A DNA stretch of 64,000 nucleotides from Chitinivorax sp. PXF-14 (lineage in GTDB: Bacteria > Pseudomonadota > Gammaproteobacteria > Burkholderiales > SCOH01), in contig NZ_JBFNXJ010000011.1 of the NCBI RefSeq assembly GCF_040812015.1, forward strand, positions 109,273 through 173,272. Reading direction: 5' to 3'. The notes beneath the pieces were generated by a model. That model had not been told where the DNA came from, did no database searches, and worked only from the letters and a program-made list of their open reading frames with translations. The position numbers and the translations under genes were made by a program. Below are positions 1 through 8,057 of this stretch, piece by piece. The first letter of the stretch is position 1. Every line of letters begins with the position of its first letter.

Positions 1-2
1 CA

Positions 3-224
3 GGGCAAGTCGACAAGACCGCTGATAGCGTCGAATTGACCTCGACCTCGCTACGCATGCAGGCTCTGGAAGGCTCGCTCGGCAGCCAGCCGGTGGTGGA
101 CTCCGCTCGCGTGGCCGAAATCCGCCAGGCCATTGCAGATGGCCGCTTCAAGATCAATCCGGATGCCATTGCCGACAAGCTTGTGGCCAGCGTGAAAGAG
201 CTTCTGTCCGAACGCAAGGAATAA
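3..224 (+). CDS. flgM: Anti-sigma-28 factor FlgM, C-terminal part (5' truncated by window edge)
   Basis: The reading frame is already open at the first bases, so the true start lies left of the window; the internal TTG at 36 is not the start. FlgM binds the flagellar sigma factor FliA (sigma-28) and holds late flagellar genes off until the hook-basal body is complete, when FlgM is exported. The visible part carries the typical C-terminal sigma-binding region: V-D-x-x-R-V-A-E-I-R-x-A-I, then G-R-F-K-I-N-P-D-A-I-A-D-K-L and a short helical tail ending ELLSERKE. It is followed after 9 bases by flgN, the usual flgMN pairing. The family call rests on this C-terminal signature alone. Confidence 0.85.
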   Translation, partial: GQVDKTADSVELTSTSLRMQALEGSLGSQPVVDSARVAEIRQAIADGRFKINPDAIADKLVASVKELLSERKE

Positions 225-233
225 GCGCCCCGC

Positions 234-680
234 ATGGAACCCGCTGCCCGTCTCGCGGCGCTGCATGAAGAACATGCCAGCGTCGATGCCCTGATTGCCC
301 TGCTCGAAGAAGAAAATATCTGCCTGGCGCAAGGTGATGCGACCCGGCTACCGGCACTGGCCGATCGCAAGGAAGCGCTGACCCAACACCTAGGCCGCCT
401 GGCGCAGGCACGTGCAGCATGGCTGCCGGACGACACCAACGCTCAACGTGAGTTGCTGGAAGGCAGTGGCGCCCTGGCGAAGGCCTGGGAGTCTCTGAAG
501 CAGGCCGCCAAGCGTGCAGCGGAACTCAACCAATTGAATGGCCAGATCATCAACCGTCGCCTGAACAACACCCGCGATGCGTTGGCAATCCTGCAGCAAG
601 CAGGCGGCCAGAATCCCACCTACGGCCCCGATGGCCAGCCGCAAGGCGGCAGCGGCGGCAGGCCGCTTGGCTCGGCCTGA
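234..680 (+). CDS. flgN: FlgN-type flagellar export chaperone
   Basis: 148 residues, almost wholly helical and rich in Ala, Leu, Glu and Gln, as in the FlgN family of cytoplasmic chaperones that hold the hook-associated proteins FlgK and FlgL for the flagellar type III exporter. The N-terminal half shows the family pattern of an acidic helix (H-E-E-H-A-S-V-D-A-L-I-A-L-L-E-E-E) followed by a helix ending in R-K-E-A-L-T. The middle has an N-Q-L-N-G-x-I-I-N-R-R-L segment, and the last 25 residues are Gly/Gln-rich and probably disordered. The family diverges strongly in sequence, so position directly behind flgM is an important part of the call. The ATG at 234 is the first in frame after the flgM stop. 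Confidence 0.8.
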   Translation: MEPAARLAALHEEHASVDALIALLEEENICLAQGDATRLPALADRKEALTQHLGRLAQARAAWLPDDTNAQRELLEGSGALAKAWESLKQAAKRAAELNQLNGQIINRRLNNTRDALAILQQAGGQNPTYGPDGQPQGGSGGRPLGSA

Positions 681-698
681 GCCAACACCTCATCCCGA

Positions 699-1511
699 TT
701 ACTGAGCGGCAGGCGCCGTCGGGGTCAAATGAAATTCAGGTAGCTCGGTTACCTGTTCCTTGTTGTCGGCGAGGATATTGACCGTTACACGACGATTGCG
801 CTGACGCCCCTCTTCCGTCTCATTGCCAGCGATAGGTTTGGTGTCCGCGCGGCCAATGACGGTGATTCTGTCCGGCGTCACGCCATTGGCAACAAACAAG
901 CGCACGACGCTGCTCGCACGCGCACCGGACAGCTCCCAGTTCGAGGGAAATTGATAGGAGTTGATCGGTACCGTATCGGTGTGCCCCTCGACCAGAATCA
1001 GGTTGTCCACTGGCCCCAGCAGCCTGGCAACCTCGGTCAGTACCGCCATCGAGTTTGTCTGCAAATCCGCCTGGCCTGAGGCGAACAAGACACTCGCATT
1101 GATCTCGACCGCGATACCGCGCGGCGTCTCAGTGACCCGCACACGGCCCTCCTTGATCAAGGGGGCAAGCACCTTCTGCATATCGGTCGCGATATTGCGC
1201 ATCTTCAACTCGACTGCGCGCTGCTTGGCGCTCGCAACCTTGGGCGGTGTTCCGGTGAGGATCGCCCCCTTTTGCACCATGGCTCCAGCACTGCCGCTGA
1301 TGGAGCCAACCTGGGTCTGCATGCTGCTGGTGGACTGATTCCGAAAGGCGTTGATCAACGAATCGGACAAAACACGATACTTGCCTTCATTGACTTGCGA
1401 AATGGCGTACATCACGACAAAAAACGCAAACAGCAGGGTAATGAAGTCAGCGTAGGACACCAACCATCGCTCGTGGTTTTCGTGCTCTTCGTGCTTGCGT
1501 TTGCGTGCCAT
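699..1511 (-). CDS. motD: MotB-family flagellar stator subunit (MotD type)
   Basis: 270 residues from the ATG at 1511, which has an AAGG-type ribosome site; a GTG nine bases further upstream is possible but less likely. MotB/MotD proteins are the peptidoglycan-anchored part of the proton-driven flagellar stator. The N-terminus has the basic patch and the single membrane helix of the family (W-L-V-S-Y-A-D-F-I-T-L-L-F-A-F-F-V-V-M-Y-A), including the Asp in SYADF that conducts protons. The C-terminal half is an OmpA-type peptidoglycan-binding domain (G-H-T-D-T-V, N-W-E-L-S-x-A-R-A, R-R-V-T-V). It lies 64 bases behind sppA and converges on flgN. No motA/motC partner is next to it in this window, which is unusual. 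Confidence 0.88.
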   Translation of the reverse strand: MARKRKHEEHENHERWLVSYADFITLLFAFFVVMYAISQVNEGKYRVLSDSLINAFRNQSTSSMQTQVGSISGSAGAMVQKGAILTGTPPKVASAKQRAVELKMRNIATDMQKVLAPLIKEGRVRVTETPRGIAVEINASVLFASGQADLQTNSMAVLTEVARLLGPVDNLILVEGHTDTVPINSYQFPSNWELSGARASSVVRLFVANGVTPDRITVIGRADTKPIAGNETEEGRQRNRRVTVNILADNKEQVTELPEFHLTPTAPAAQ

Positions 1512-1575
1512 GCCAGCCACCTTTCAGGTAACGTCATCGGTGTGCAACGGCACCGGCACACCGTACAGATCATTC

Positions 1576-2532
1576 TTACTGGATGGAAATCCCGGTCTTC
1601 GAGAGCGGCAACTGACTGGCAGCGCTCGCACCGATCCCCTTGGCGAAACGGTCAGCCCAGTTCTCCTTGGGTGTGAAATCGACCAACTCTTCGGCCTTGA
1701 TCACATCCCGGGCAACATAGTCGACACTGCCAAAGCCGTCGGCCAGCCCCATCTTGACGCCCTGCTCGCCATTCCAGATCAGGCCGGAGAAAGTGTCGGA
1801 CGTCTCCTGCAGGCGCTTGCCACGCCCCAGTTTGACCGAGGCGATGAACTGCTGATGGATTTGCTCCAGCATCTGCTTGGCATAAGCCTGCTGGTCCGAG
1901 CTGAGCGGCGAGAACGGATCCAGGAAACCCTTGTTCTTGCCAGCGGTCAGCAGCCGGCGCTCGATGCCGAGCTTTTCCATGGTGCCGGTAAAGCCGAAGC
2001 CGTTCATCAGCACGCCGATGGAGCCAATCAAGCTGGCCCTGTCGACAAAAATCTTGTCCGTCGCGACTGCAGCGTAATAGCCACCCGATGCGCACATATC
2101 GTCGACCACCGTATAGATCGGGATATTTGGATATTTCGCACGCAGACGCCGGATTTCCTCATAGATCTGCCCCGCCTGCACCGCGCTGCCGCCGGGGCTG
2201 TTCACGCGCAGGATGACACCCTTGGTGCGCTTGTCCTTGAAGGCGTTGCGCAATCCCTCGTTCACGATATCGGCACTGGCACGCGTATTGGGGCCGATCT
2301 CGCCATTCAGCTCGACCACCGCGGTGTGGGAACCATGACCGATCACGTCGCTCATGCCGTCATCGGCCTTACCCCCGACCCATCCCATCGCGGCGGCAAA
2401 CACCAGAAATACGAACCCAAAGCCGAGAAAGCGGAAGAAGACATTCCAGCCACGGGTCTTGCGCTGCTCCTTGAGCGACGCCATCACCAGCTTCTCCAGC
2501 ACTTCGCGTTCCCAGTTATTACCTTCCGCCAT
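1576..2532 (-). CDS. sppA: Signal peptide peptidase SppA, 36 kDa type (S49 family)
   Basis: 318 residues from the ATG at 2532. SppA is a membrane-bound serine protease that degrades cleaved signal peptides with a Ser-Lys dyad. One membrane helix lies near the N-terminus (about residues 30-55, F-R-F-L-G-F-G-F-V-F-L-V-F). The catalytic region is clear: V-N-S-P-G-G-S-A as oxyanion strand, then D-D-M-C-A-S-G-G-Y-Y with the nucleophile Ser, then D-R-A-S-L-I-G-S-I-G-V. The length fits the short single-domain form, not the 67 kDa tandem enzyme of Escherichia coli. It starts two bases after the Rieske gene stop, with an AGGA site inside that gene, so translation is probably coupled. Confidence 0.92.
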   Translation of the reverse strand: MAEGNNWEREVLEKLVMASLKEQRKTRGWNVFFRFLGFGFVFLVFAAAMGWVGGKADDGMSDVIGHGSHTAVVELNGEIGPNTRASADIVNEGLRNAFKDKRTKGVILRVNSPGGSAVQAGQIYEEIRRLRAKYPNIPIYTVVDDMCASGGYYAAVATDKIFVDRASLIGSIGVLMNGFGFTGTMEKLGIERRLLTAGKNKGFLDPFSPLSSDQQAYAKQMLEQIHQQFIASVKLGRGKRLQETSDTFSGLIWNGEQGVKMGLADGFGSVDYVARDVIKAEELVDFTPKENWADRFAKGIGASAASQLPLSKTGISIQ

Positions 2533-2534
2533 GA

Positions 2535-2888
2535 TCAATCCTGAGGGTTTATCAGATACACATGTCCGTCACGCTCGACGACATTCAGCTTGACAAGGGA
2601 TCGCCCCTTGCACGGCCCGCCGAGGCAGACCCCGCTCTCGGGCGCATAGTACGCGCCGTGTGTTGCACAAACAAGATAAAGGCCGGAAAGGTCGAAGAAA
2701 TCGCCCTCGTTCCAATCCAGCTCGACAGGGACGTGAGCGCATTCATTCACATAGGCATACACCTTGCCCTGATAGCGCACGGCAAATGCATTGCGCGTCA
2801 GACCATAGGTTTCGACTTGAAAGCGGATTCCCTTGCCGCCGTTTGGCAACAGGTCAGACGGGCAAATCAGGCGTTCAGGCTCAGCCAT
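2535..2888 (-). CDS. Small Rieske-type [2Fe-2S] protein
   Basis: 117 residues. Both Rieske cluster motifs are present: C-A-H (in N-E-C-A-H-V-P) and C-A-T-H-G (in L-V-C-A-T-H-G-A-Y-Y), so it should bind a [2Fe-2S] centre through two Cys and two His. The domain fills the protein; there is no signal peptide or membrane helix and no oxygenase catalytic domain, so it resembles stand-alone Rieske ferredoxins or small nitrite-reductase-D-like proteins. Its start overlaps the end of the upstream HAD gene by 22 bases and its stop is two bases from the sppA start. This tight packing suggests one transcript, but the electron partner is unknown and I do not infer a pathway. Confidence 0.85.
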   Translation of the reverse strand: MAEPERLICPSDLLPNGGKGIRFQVETYGLTRNAFAVRYQGKVYAYVNECAHVPVELDWNEGDFFDLSGLYLVCATHGAYYAPESGVCLGGPCKGRSLVKLNVVERDGHVYLINPQD

Positions 2889-3523
2889 ACATCAAGCTCC
2901 ATAAACGTCGCGGCATGGCCGACCGGCTCGCAAGCCAGCAATTCATCGAGTGGGTGTGCACCGTAGCTCACGGCAAAGCCGTCCGCCCTGGCATTGCGGG
3001 CCAGCTGCAAATCGTGCGTGGTATCGCCGACCATCAGGGTGCGCTCCGGCGCCACGCCGGTATATCCCATGATCTGCTCCAGCATCTCGGGGTGGGGCTT
3101 GGAGAACGTCTCATCAGCACAGCGCGTGATGTCGAACACATCGCCGAGCCCCGTAACCTCCAGCACGCGATCCAGGCCACGCCGGCTCTTGCCCGTTGCC
3201 ACGGCGAGCCAGAACCCGGCCTGGCGATATCGGTCGAGCGCCTCCGCCACGCCGTCGAACAAGGTAATACGGCCATCCTGCGCCAGGTAGTGGTGGCGAT
3301 ACGCGTCGACCACGCCGCGCAGATCTTCGGCGGTCAGCGAATTGTCGAGATACTGCATGGCTTCGGACAAACCCAGCCCGATCACATGTCGCGCCTGTTG
3401 CGCACTCGGCGCGGGCTTGCCAATCTCTTCAAACGCAAGCTGCAAGGCACTGACGATGGTGGCCGTCGAATCCATCAACGTACCATCCCAGTCAAAAACC
3501 AATAGATCATAGCGGGCGGGCAT
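2867..3523 (-). CDS. HAD-family hydrolase, phosphoglycolate-phosphatase-like
   Basis: 218 residues with the HAD motifs in order: motif I D-W-D-G-T-L-M-D (residues 10-17), motif II T-G-K-S around residue 110, motif III K-P-H-P-E-M-L and motif IV G-D-T-T-H-D. A helical cap lies between motifs I and II, as in subfamily IA phosphatases such as Gph. Motif I has D-W-D where Gph proteins have D-L-D. A second, more canonical Gph is encoded at 45622-46308, so this one probably acts on a different small phosphate ester. It sits 8 bases behind rluC and overlaps the Rieske gene; rluC followed by a HAD phosphatase is a common betaproteobacterial neighbourhood. Confidence 0.85.
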   Translation of the reverse strand: MPARYDLLVFDWDGTLMDSTATIVSALQLAFEEIGKPAPSAQQARHVIGLGLSEAMQYLDNSLTAEDLRGVVDAYRHHYLAQDGRITLFDGVAEALDRYRQAGFWLAVATGKSRRGLDRVLEVTGLGDVFDITRCADETFSKPHPEMLEQIMGYTGVAPERTLMVGDTTHDLQLARNARADGFAVSYGAHPLDELLACEPVGHAATFMELDVWLSLNA

Positions 3524-3531
3524 GGCTCACC

Positions 3532-4482
3532 TCAGGCCGACGGTTGATCCAGGCTGGCCAGAAAACTGGCAAGCTCGGGCGGCAGCGGCGCCTCCAACGA
3601 CAACGGCTGGCCGGACAACGGATGCATGAACGATAAGCGCCAGGCATGCAGGAACATCCGCTTCAGCCCCTGGCGGGCCAACTGCTTGTTCAGCGTAAAA
3701 TCACCATACTTGTCGTCACCGGCAATCGGGAAGCCAAGATGCGACAGGTGCACACGAATCTGATGTGTGCGGCCAGTCTTGAGTTCCGCTTCAAGCAAAC
3801 TGAATTGCGGCAAACTGCGCTGCAAGTTGAATACTGTATGCGATGCCTGCCCCTCGGCGTTGACCGATACGCGGCGCTCGCCGTCGGCCGTCACATACTT
3901 GAGCAGCGGCAGCTTGACGCTCTGCCGTTGATTGCTCCAGCCGCCGCTGACCAGCGTCAGATAACGCTTATCGGTTCGATTTTCACGAATCGCCTCATGC
4001 AGGGCAATCAGCGCAGAACGCTTCTTGGCCAACAGCAACACACCGGAGGTCTCGCGATCAAGACGGTGCACGAGCTCGAGAAACTTGTACTCGGGGTGCT
4101 GGGCACGCAGCTGTTCGATCACGCCGCGGCTGATGCCACTCCCGCCATGCACGGCCATACCGGCCGGCTTGTCGATGGCAAGAATGGCGTCGTCTTCGTA
4201 CAGGACGGAAAAGTTGACGCGCTGAAATGGCGTCGCCCGCTCTGCCGTCGGCTCGCTCGACAGGCGAATCGGGGGTACTCGTAGCAAGTCTCCAAGCTGC
4301 AGGCGATAGGTCTGGGCTACCCGTCCCTTGTTCACCCTGACTTCGCCGCCTCGGATGATGCGGTAGATATGGCTCTTGGGTACCCCCTTGAGCAGTCGGA
4401 TCAGGTAGTTGTCCACCCGTTGCCCATCGCCCTCTTCCGCGATAGTCAACAGTGTGACGGAATCTTTGCGAATGTCAGTCAT
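3532..4482 (-). CDS. rluC: 23S rRNA pseudouridine synthase RluC
   Basis: 316 residues. The N-terminus carries an S4 RNA-binding domain (R-V-D-N-Y-L-I-R-L-L-K and I-I-R-G-G-E-V-R-V-N). The RluA-family catalytic motif H-R-L-D-R-E-T-S-G-V-L-L-L-A with its essential Asp lies near residue 140, followed by the H-Q-I-R-V-H segment. RluC modifies uridines 955, 2504 and 2580 (E. coli numbering) of 23S rRNA; S4 plus catalytic domain and location divergent from rne match rluC of other proteobacteria, including E. coli. It is the first gene of the leftward rluC-HAD-Rieske-sppA run. The upstream 628 bases are shared with the rne leader. Confidence 0.9.
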   Translation of the reverse strand: MTDIRKDSVTLLTIAEEGDGQRVDNYLIRLLKGVPKSHIYRIIRGGEVRVNKGRVAQTYRLQLGDLLRVPPIRLSSEPTAERATPFQRVNFSVLYEDDAILAIDKPAGMAVHGGSGISRGVIEQLRAQHPEYKFLELVHRLDRETSGVLLLAKKRSALIALHEAIRENRTDKRYLTLVSGGWSNQRQSVKLPLLKYVTADGERRVSVNAEGQASHTVFNLQRSLPQFSLLEAELKTGRTHQIRVHLSHLGFPIAGDDKYGDFTLNKQLARQGLKRMFLHAWRLSFMHPLSGQPLSLEAPLPPELASFLASLDQPSA

Positions 4483-5110
4483 ATTGCTTATACTGCGCTT
4501 GCTGTCAATGGATCGACAGCGGCGTCAAACACGCCTTTTCTTTAAAGTCCGAGCCGCGCGACATCACCAAAGATCGCGCAACAGCCGGGACGGATTGTGC
4601 CTCATATCGGCGTTCGGCATCAGCCGGCAGTGCCAGCCTGCTTGCCCCAAGTTTTTCTTCTTGCAGCAAGCTTCCGCGACGCATCGCGGGGCGGTACTCG
4701 AAGCCATGCCGAAAAATTCGATCAATGGCACAGACCGCACACACTGGTTAAGTCACTCACCCCAAAAGCAGTGATAGTACTTGATTTGCGCGCTTTAAGC
4801 ACATGTGGATTTTCCGGCGCAGGCCAACCAGCCTGCGACGTTGACTGGCCAGTAGTTTTAATCTGATTCGGGATTTCAACCCAACCACGACAGCCCATTA
4901 CCACCGACTGGAATTAGACAGCCGTCACAACGCTTACGCTCGTTCTTTGTTCTCGTGATGCGCAACGGCGCCACCGCGCCGCTCAAACAGTGCGCATCAC
5001 CCGTTGCTTTGTCGGTCATGCTGTTTTCGTGGTTTGCCGTGCGTGACGCACCGCTTTCCCGCTGCCGTTCCACCTCGCCTGAAGCGCGCATGGATACTTA
5101 AAACAAAACC
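4483..5110 (+). promoter_or_regulatory. Long structured rne leader (divergent rluC/rne intergenic region)
   Basis: No gene is visible in these 628 bases. Two strong inverted repeats are. The first is CGCAGGC / GCCTGCG at 4818-4837 with a 6-base loop. The second is larger, at 4955-5000: an outer 10-base arm GTGATGCGCA / TGCGCATCAC enclosing an inner CGGCGC-CACC-GCGCCG hairpin. In E. coli the rne 5' untranslated region is several hundred bases long and its hairpins let RNase E tune its own mRNA decay. Location and structure suggest an equivalent here; sequence conservation is not claimed. I could not assign a convincing promoter for either gene. Confidence 0.55.
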
Positions 5111-7879
5111 ATGAAGCGCATGCTATTCAATGCAACCCAAGCTGAAGAGCTTCGGGTCGCCATCGTCGATGGGCAGAAGCTCATCGACTTCGATATCGAA
5201 ACCGTTGGCAAGGAACAACGCAAGAGCAATATCTACAAGGGCGTGATCACGCGCATCGAGCCCAGCCTCGAAGCAGCCTTTGTCGACTATGGCACCGAGC
5301 GCCACGGTTTTCTCCCATTCAAGGAAGTTGCACGCTCCTATTTCCAGGGCGAATACGAAGGTCGCGCCCGTATCCAGGACGTTCTACGAGAAGGCATGGA
5401 AGTCATCGTCCAGGTTGAAAAGGACGAGCGCGGCAACAAGGGGGCAGCACTGACGACGTTCGTCAGCCTGGCCGGCCGTTACCTTGTGCTGATGCCCAAC
5501 AATCCACGTGGCGGTGGCGTCTCGCGCCGCATCGAGGGCGAGGACCGCAACGAGCTGCGTGACCTGATGGCTCAGCTGGAAGTTCCTGGCGGCATGTCGA
5601 TCATCGCACGTACCGCGGGCATCGGCCGCAACCTCGAAGAACTGCAGTGGGACCTCAACTACCTGCTGCAACTGTGGCGCGCGATTGAAGGCGCGGCAGG
5701 GGCACAGAGCGGCCCGTTCCTGATTTACCAGGAAGGCAGCCTGGTGATTCGCGCCATTCGCGACTACTACCAGCCCGACATCGGCGAAATCCTGATCGAT
5801 ACCGAGCTCATTCACGAGCAGGCACATCAGTTCATGAGTCACGTGATGCCCGGCAGTGTCAATCGCGTCAAGCTGTACCGCGACGACGTGCCGCTGTTCT
5901 CGCGCTTCCAGATCGAACACCAGATCGAAACCGCCTACTCGCGCGAAGTACCGCTGCCGTCCGGTGGTGCCATCGTGATCGACCACACCGAGGCCTTGGT
6001 GTCGATCGACGTCAACTCGGCGCGCGCCACCAAGGGCAGCGACATCGAAGAGACGGCAGTGCGCACCAACCTCGAGGCGGCCGATGAAATCGCACGCCAG
6101 CTGCGCCTGCGCGACCTCGGCGGCCTGATCGTGATCGATTTCATCGACATGGAAAGCAGCAAGAACCAGCGCGAAGTGGAAAGCCGCCTCAAGGACGCGC
6201 TGCGCCACGATCGCGCGCGCGTTCAGATCGGCAAGATTTCGCGCTTTGGCCTGCTAGAGCTGTCGCGCCAGCGCCTGCAGCCGAGCCTTGGCGAGACCAG
6301 CCACATTCCTTGCCCACGCTGCCACGGCACCGGTTTTATCCGCGGCACCGAGTCCTCGGCATTGCACATCCTGCGCATCATCCAGGAAGAGGCGATGAAG
6401 GAGAACAGCGCCGCCGTACATGCTCAGGTGCCCGTCGACGTTGCGACCTTCCTGCTCAACGAGAAGCGTGCGGAAATCTACGCGATCGAAGCCCGGTTGA
6501 AGGTTAACGTGGTGTTGATCCCCAACATCCACCTCGAAACACCGAATTACAGCATCATCAGGCTGCGTCACGACGACCTCAATCACGCAGAAGACATCCA
6601 GCCCTCCTACAAGATGATGGAGCAGCCGGCGGAAGAAGCTGGCTACAAACATGATCAGGAGAAGGCCAAACCCCGCCAGGAAGCAGCCGTCAAGGGCATC
6701 ACACCGGCACAACCGGCCCCCGTTGCCACTGCGCAACCGGTACAGCCGAAGATCGAGAGCAAGCCGGGCCTGATCCAGCGCATTCTGGGCTGGTTCCGTG
6801 GCGAGCCGGAAGCCCCAGTGCAGGAGGAAGTCAAACCCCAACCGGCCAAGGCACTGCAACAGCAGCAACGTCGTGAACGTCGCAATGACCGTCAGGATAA
6901 GGGTGAACGTCAGGAACGTGGCGAGCGTCAAGATCGTGGAGAACGCCAAGAGCGCCGCGAGCGCCCCGAAGGTGAACGCCAGTCCGAGCGCCGCGGTTCC
7001 AGCAAGCCGCGCATCGAAGAAGACCAGCAAAACCAGCGCCAACGTCAGCAAGAGCGTCGTGAACGTCCCGAAGGTGAGCGCAAGGAGCAACAGGCAGACA
7101 AGCCGCAATCGCAGCAGCGCCAACCTCGTCCTCCGCGCCAGCCGCAGGCTCCCAAGCCGGTAGCAGAGAATCAACCGGAAATGGCGGTCGATACTCAATC
7201 GGCGGCGGCCGTTCAGGATGAAGGTGGCGAAGGCCGCAGCCGTCGCCGTCGTGGCCGCCGCGATCGTCGCGACGACACCCGTCCGGAAAGTGCTGGTCAA
7301 GCCCAGCAGCCGACTGACCCGGGCATGGCGGTAGAGCAGACTGAATCCACTCCAACAGCCAACAGTCCTACTACCACCGTATCGGCCGGTGCCGAGGCAA
7401 TCGCTGCCGCACCTCGCGCCGTTGAAGCGGTCGAAGCGCGTGCAACTGATGTGGAAGCCCAGCCAGTAGCACAGCCGGCCCAGGAGCGTAGCACTCCCGC
7501 CGTGACAGAAGCAGAAGCCCCTCGTCGGGAGCCGCGTAAGGTAGAGGCGCCAGCAGCAAAACCGGCAATTGAAGTGGCAGCCCCGGAAGAAGTCGGCCTG
7601 GTTCAAGTGGCAACGCGCGTCGAAGTCGCTCAGACTGAGTCGACAGCGGAAGCACCTGCAGCAGCGCCGCAGCAGCGCCGCCGTCGCGCCCGTCGCGAAC
7701 AGGTAAGCGCAGAAGCGGTTGAGCTGGTGCAGATCGAGACGGCCTCAGACGCGGCGGCAGCATCGGTCCCCGCGGAGGAGGCCCCGCATCGCCCGACACG
7801 CCAACACCGTGCAGCACCGGCAGCAAGCAGCAACGAGCCGCTGGTACAAATCGAGACGCATCAAGGCGATCAAGCTTGA
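5111..7879 (+). CDS. rne: Ribonuclease E
   Basis: 922 residues, within the usual range for full-length RNase E, the endonuclease that starts mRNA decay and scaffolds the degradosome. The catalytic half is intact: S1 domain (about 35-120), DNase-I-like region with the two metal-binding aspartates in S-I-D-V-N-S and V-I-D-F-I-D-M, and the Zn-link C-P-R-C-H-G-T-G that holds the tetramer. From about residue 520 the protein is disordered: an Arg/Gln/Glu-rich stretch with repeated R-E-R-R-E and E-R-Q-E-R blocks (RNA binding, by analogy with the AR2 region), then an Ala/Glu/Val-rich tail. Three copies of an LVQ(I/V)xT motif occur near the C-terminus (830, 872, 911). A terminator follows. Confidence 0.95.
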   Translation: MKRMLFNATQAEELRVAIVDGQKLIDFDIETVGKEQRKSNIYKGVITRIEPSLEAAFVDYGTERHGFLPFKEVARSYFQGEYEGRARIQDVLREGMEVIVQVEKDERGNKGAALTTFVSLAGRYLVLMPNNPRGGGVSRRIEGEDRNELRDLMAQLEVPGGMSIIARTAGIGRNLEELQWDLNYLLQLWRAIEGAAGAQSGPFLIYQEGSLVIRAIRDYYQPDIGEILIDTELIHEQAHQFMSHVMPGSVNRVKLYRDDVPLFSRFQIEHQIETAYSREVPLPSGGAIVIDHTEALVSIDVNSARATKGSDIEETAVRTNLEAADEIARQLRLRDLGGLIVIDFIDMESSKNQREVESRLKDALRHDRARVQIGKISRFGLLELSRQRLQPSLGETSHIPCPRCHGTGFIRGTESSALHILRIIQEEAMKENSAAVHAQVPVDVATFLLNEKRAEIYAIEARLKVNVVLIPNIHLETPNYSIIRLRHDDLNHAEDIQPSYKMMEQPAEEAGYKHDQEKAKPRQEAAVKGITPAQPAPVATAQPVQPKIESKPGLIQRILGWFRGEPEAPVQEEVKPQPAKALQQQQRRERRNDRQDKGERQERGERQDRGERQERRERPEGERQSERRGSSKPRIEEDQQNQRQRQQERRERPEGERKEQQADKPQSQQRQPRPPRQPQAPKPVAENQPEMAVDTQSAAAVQDEGGEGRSRRRRGRRDRRDDTRPESAGQAQQPTDPGMAVEQTESTPTANSPTTTVSAGAEAIAAAPRAVEAVEARATDVEAQPVAQPAQERSTPAVTEAEAPRREPRKVEAPAAKPAIEVAAPEEVGLVQVATRVEVAQTESTAEAPAAAPQQRRRRARREQVSAEAVELVQIETASDAAAASVPAEEAPHRPTRQHRAAPAASSNEPLVQIETHQGDQA

Positions 7880-7911
7880 TCCATGATTGAGTGGTCAATG
7901 CTGCAGCAATG

Positions 7912-7941
7912 AAAAAGGGGGGCGTAAGCCCCTCTTTTTTT
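7912..7941 (+). terminator. Rho-independent terminator of rne
   Basis: A GC-rich stem (GGGGGGC, GTAA loop, GCCCCTC, one G-U pair) is preceded by five A and followed by seven T. It starts 32 bases after the rne stop codon and faces the leftward GGDEF/EAL gene that ends at 8058. Confidence 0.9.
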
Positions 7942-8057
7942 GCTTCTACTCTTGGATATCCAGCCTATTACCCCAAGTCACCTGGGTATTTTCCGTAGCA
8001 TTCGACTACCGCCAGCCAACGGCGATGCGCAACGACACCATCTCGATTGAAGTGGGC

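Noticed and set aside
6254..7606. 450-codon minus-strand frame with Leu-rich hydrophobic stretches inside rne
   Set aside because: It arises from the antisense of the Arg/Gln/Glu-rich codons of the RNase E tail; there is no ribosome site and no membrane-protein family match.
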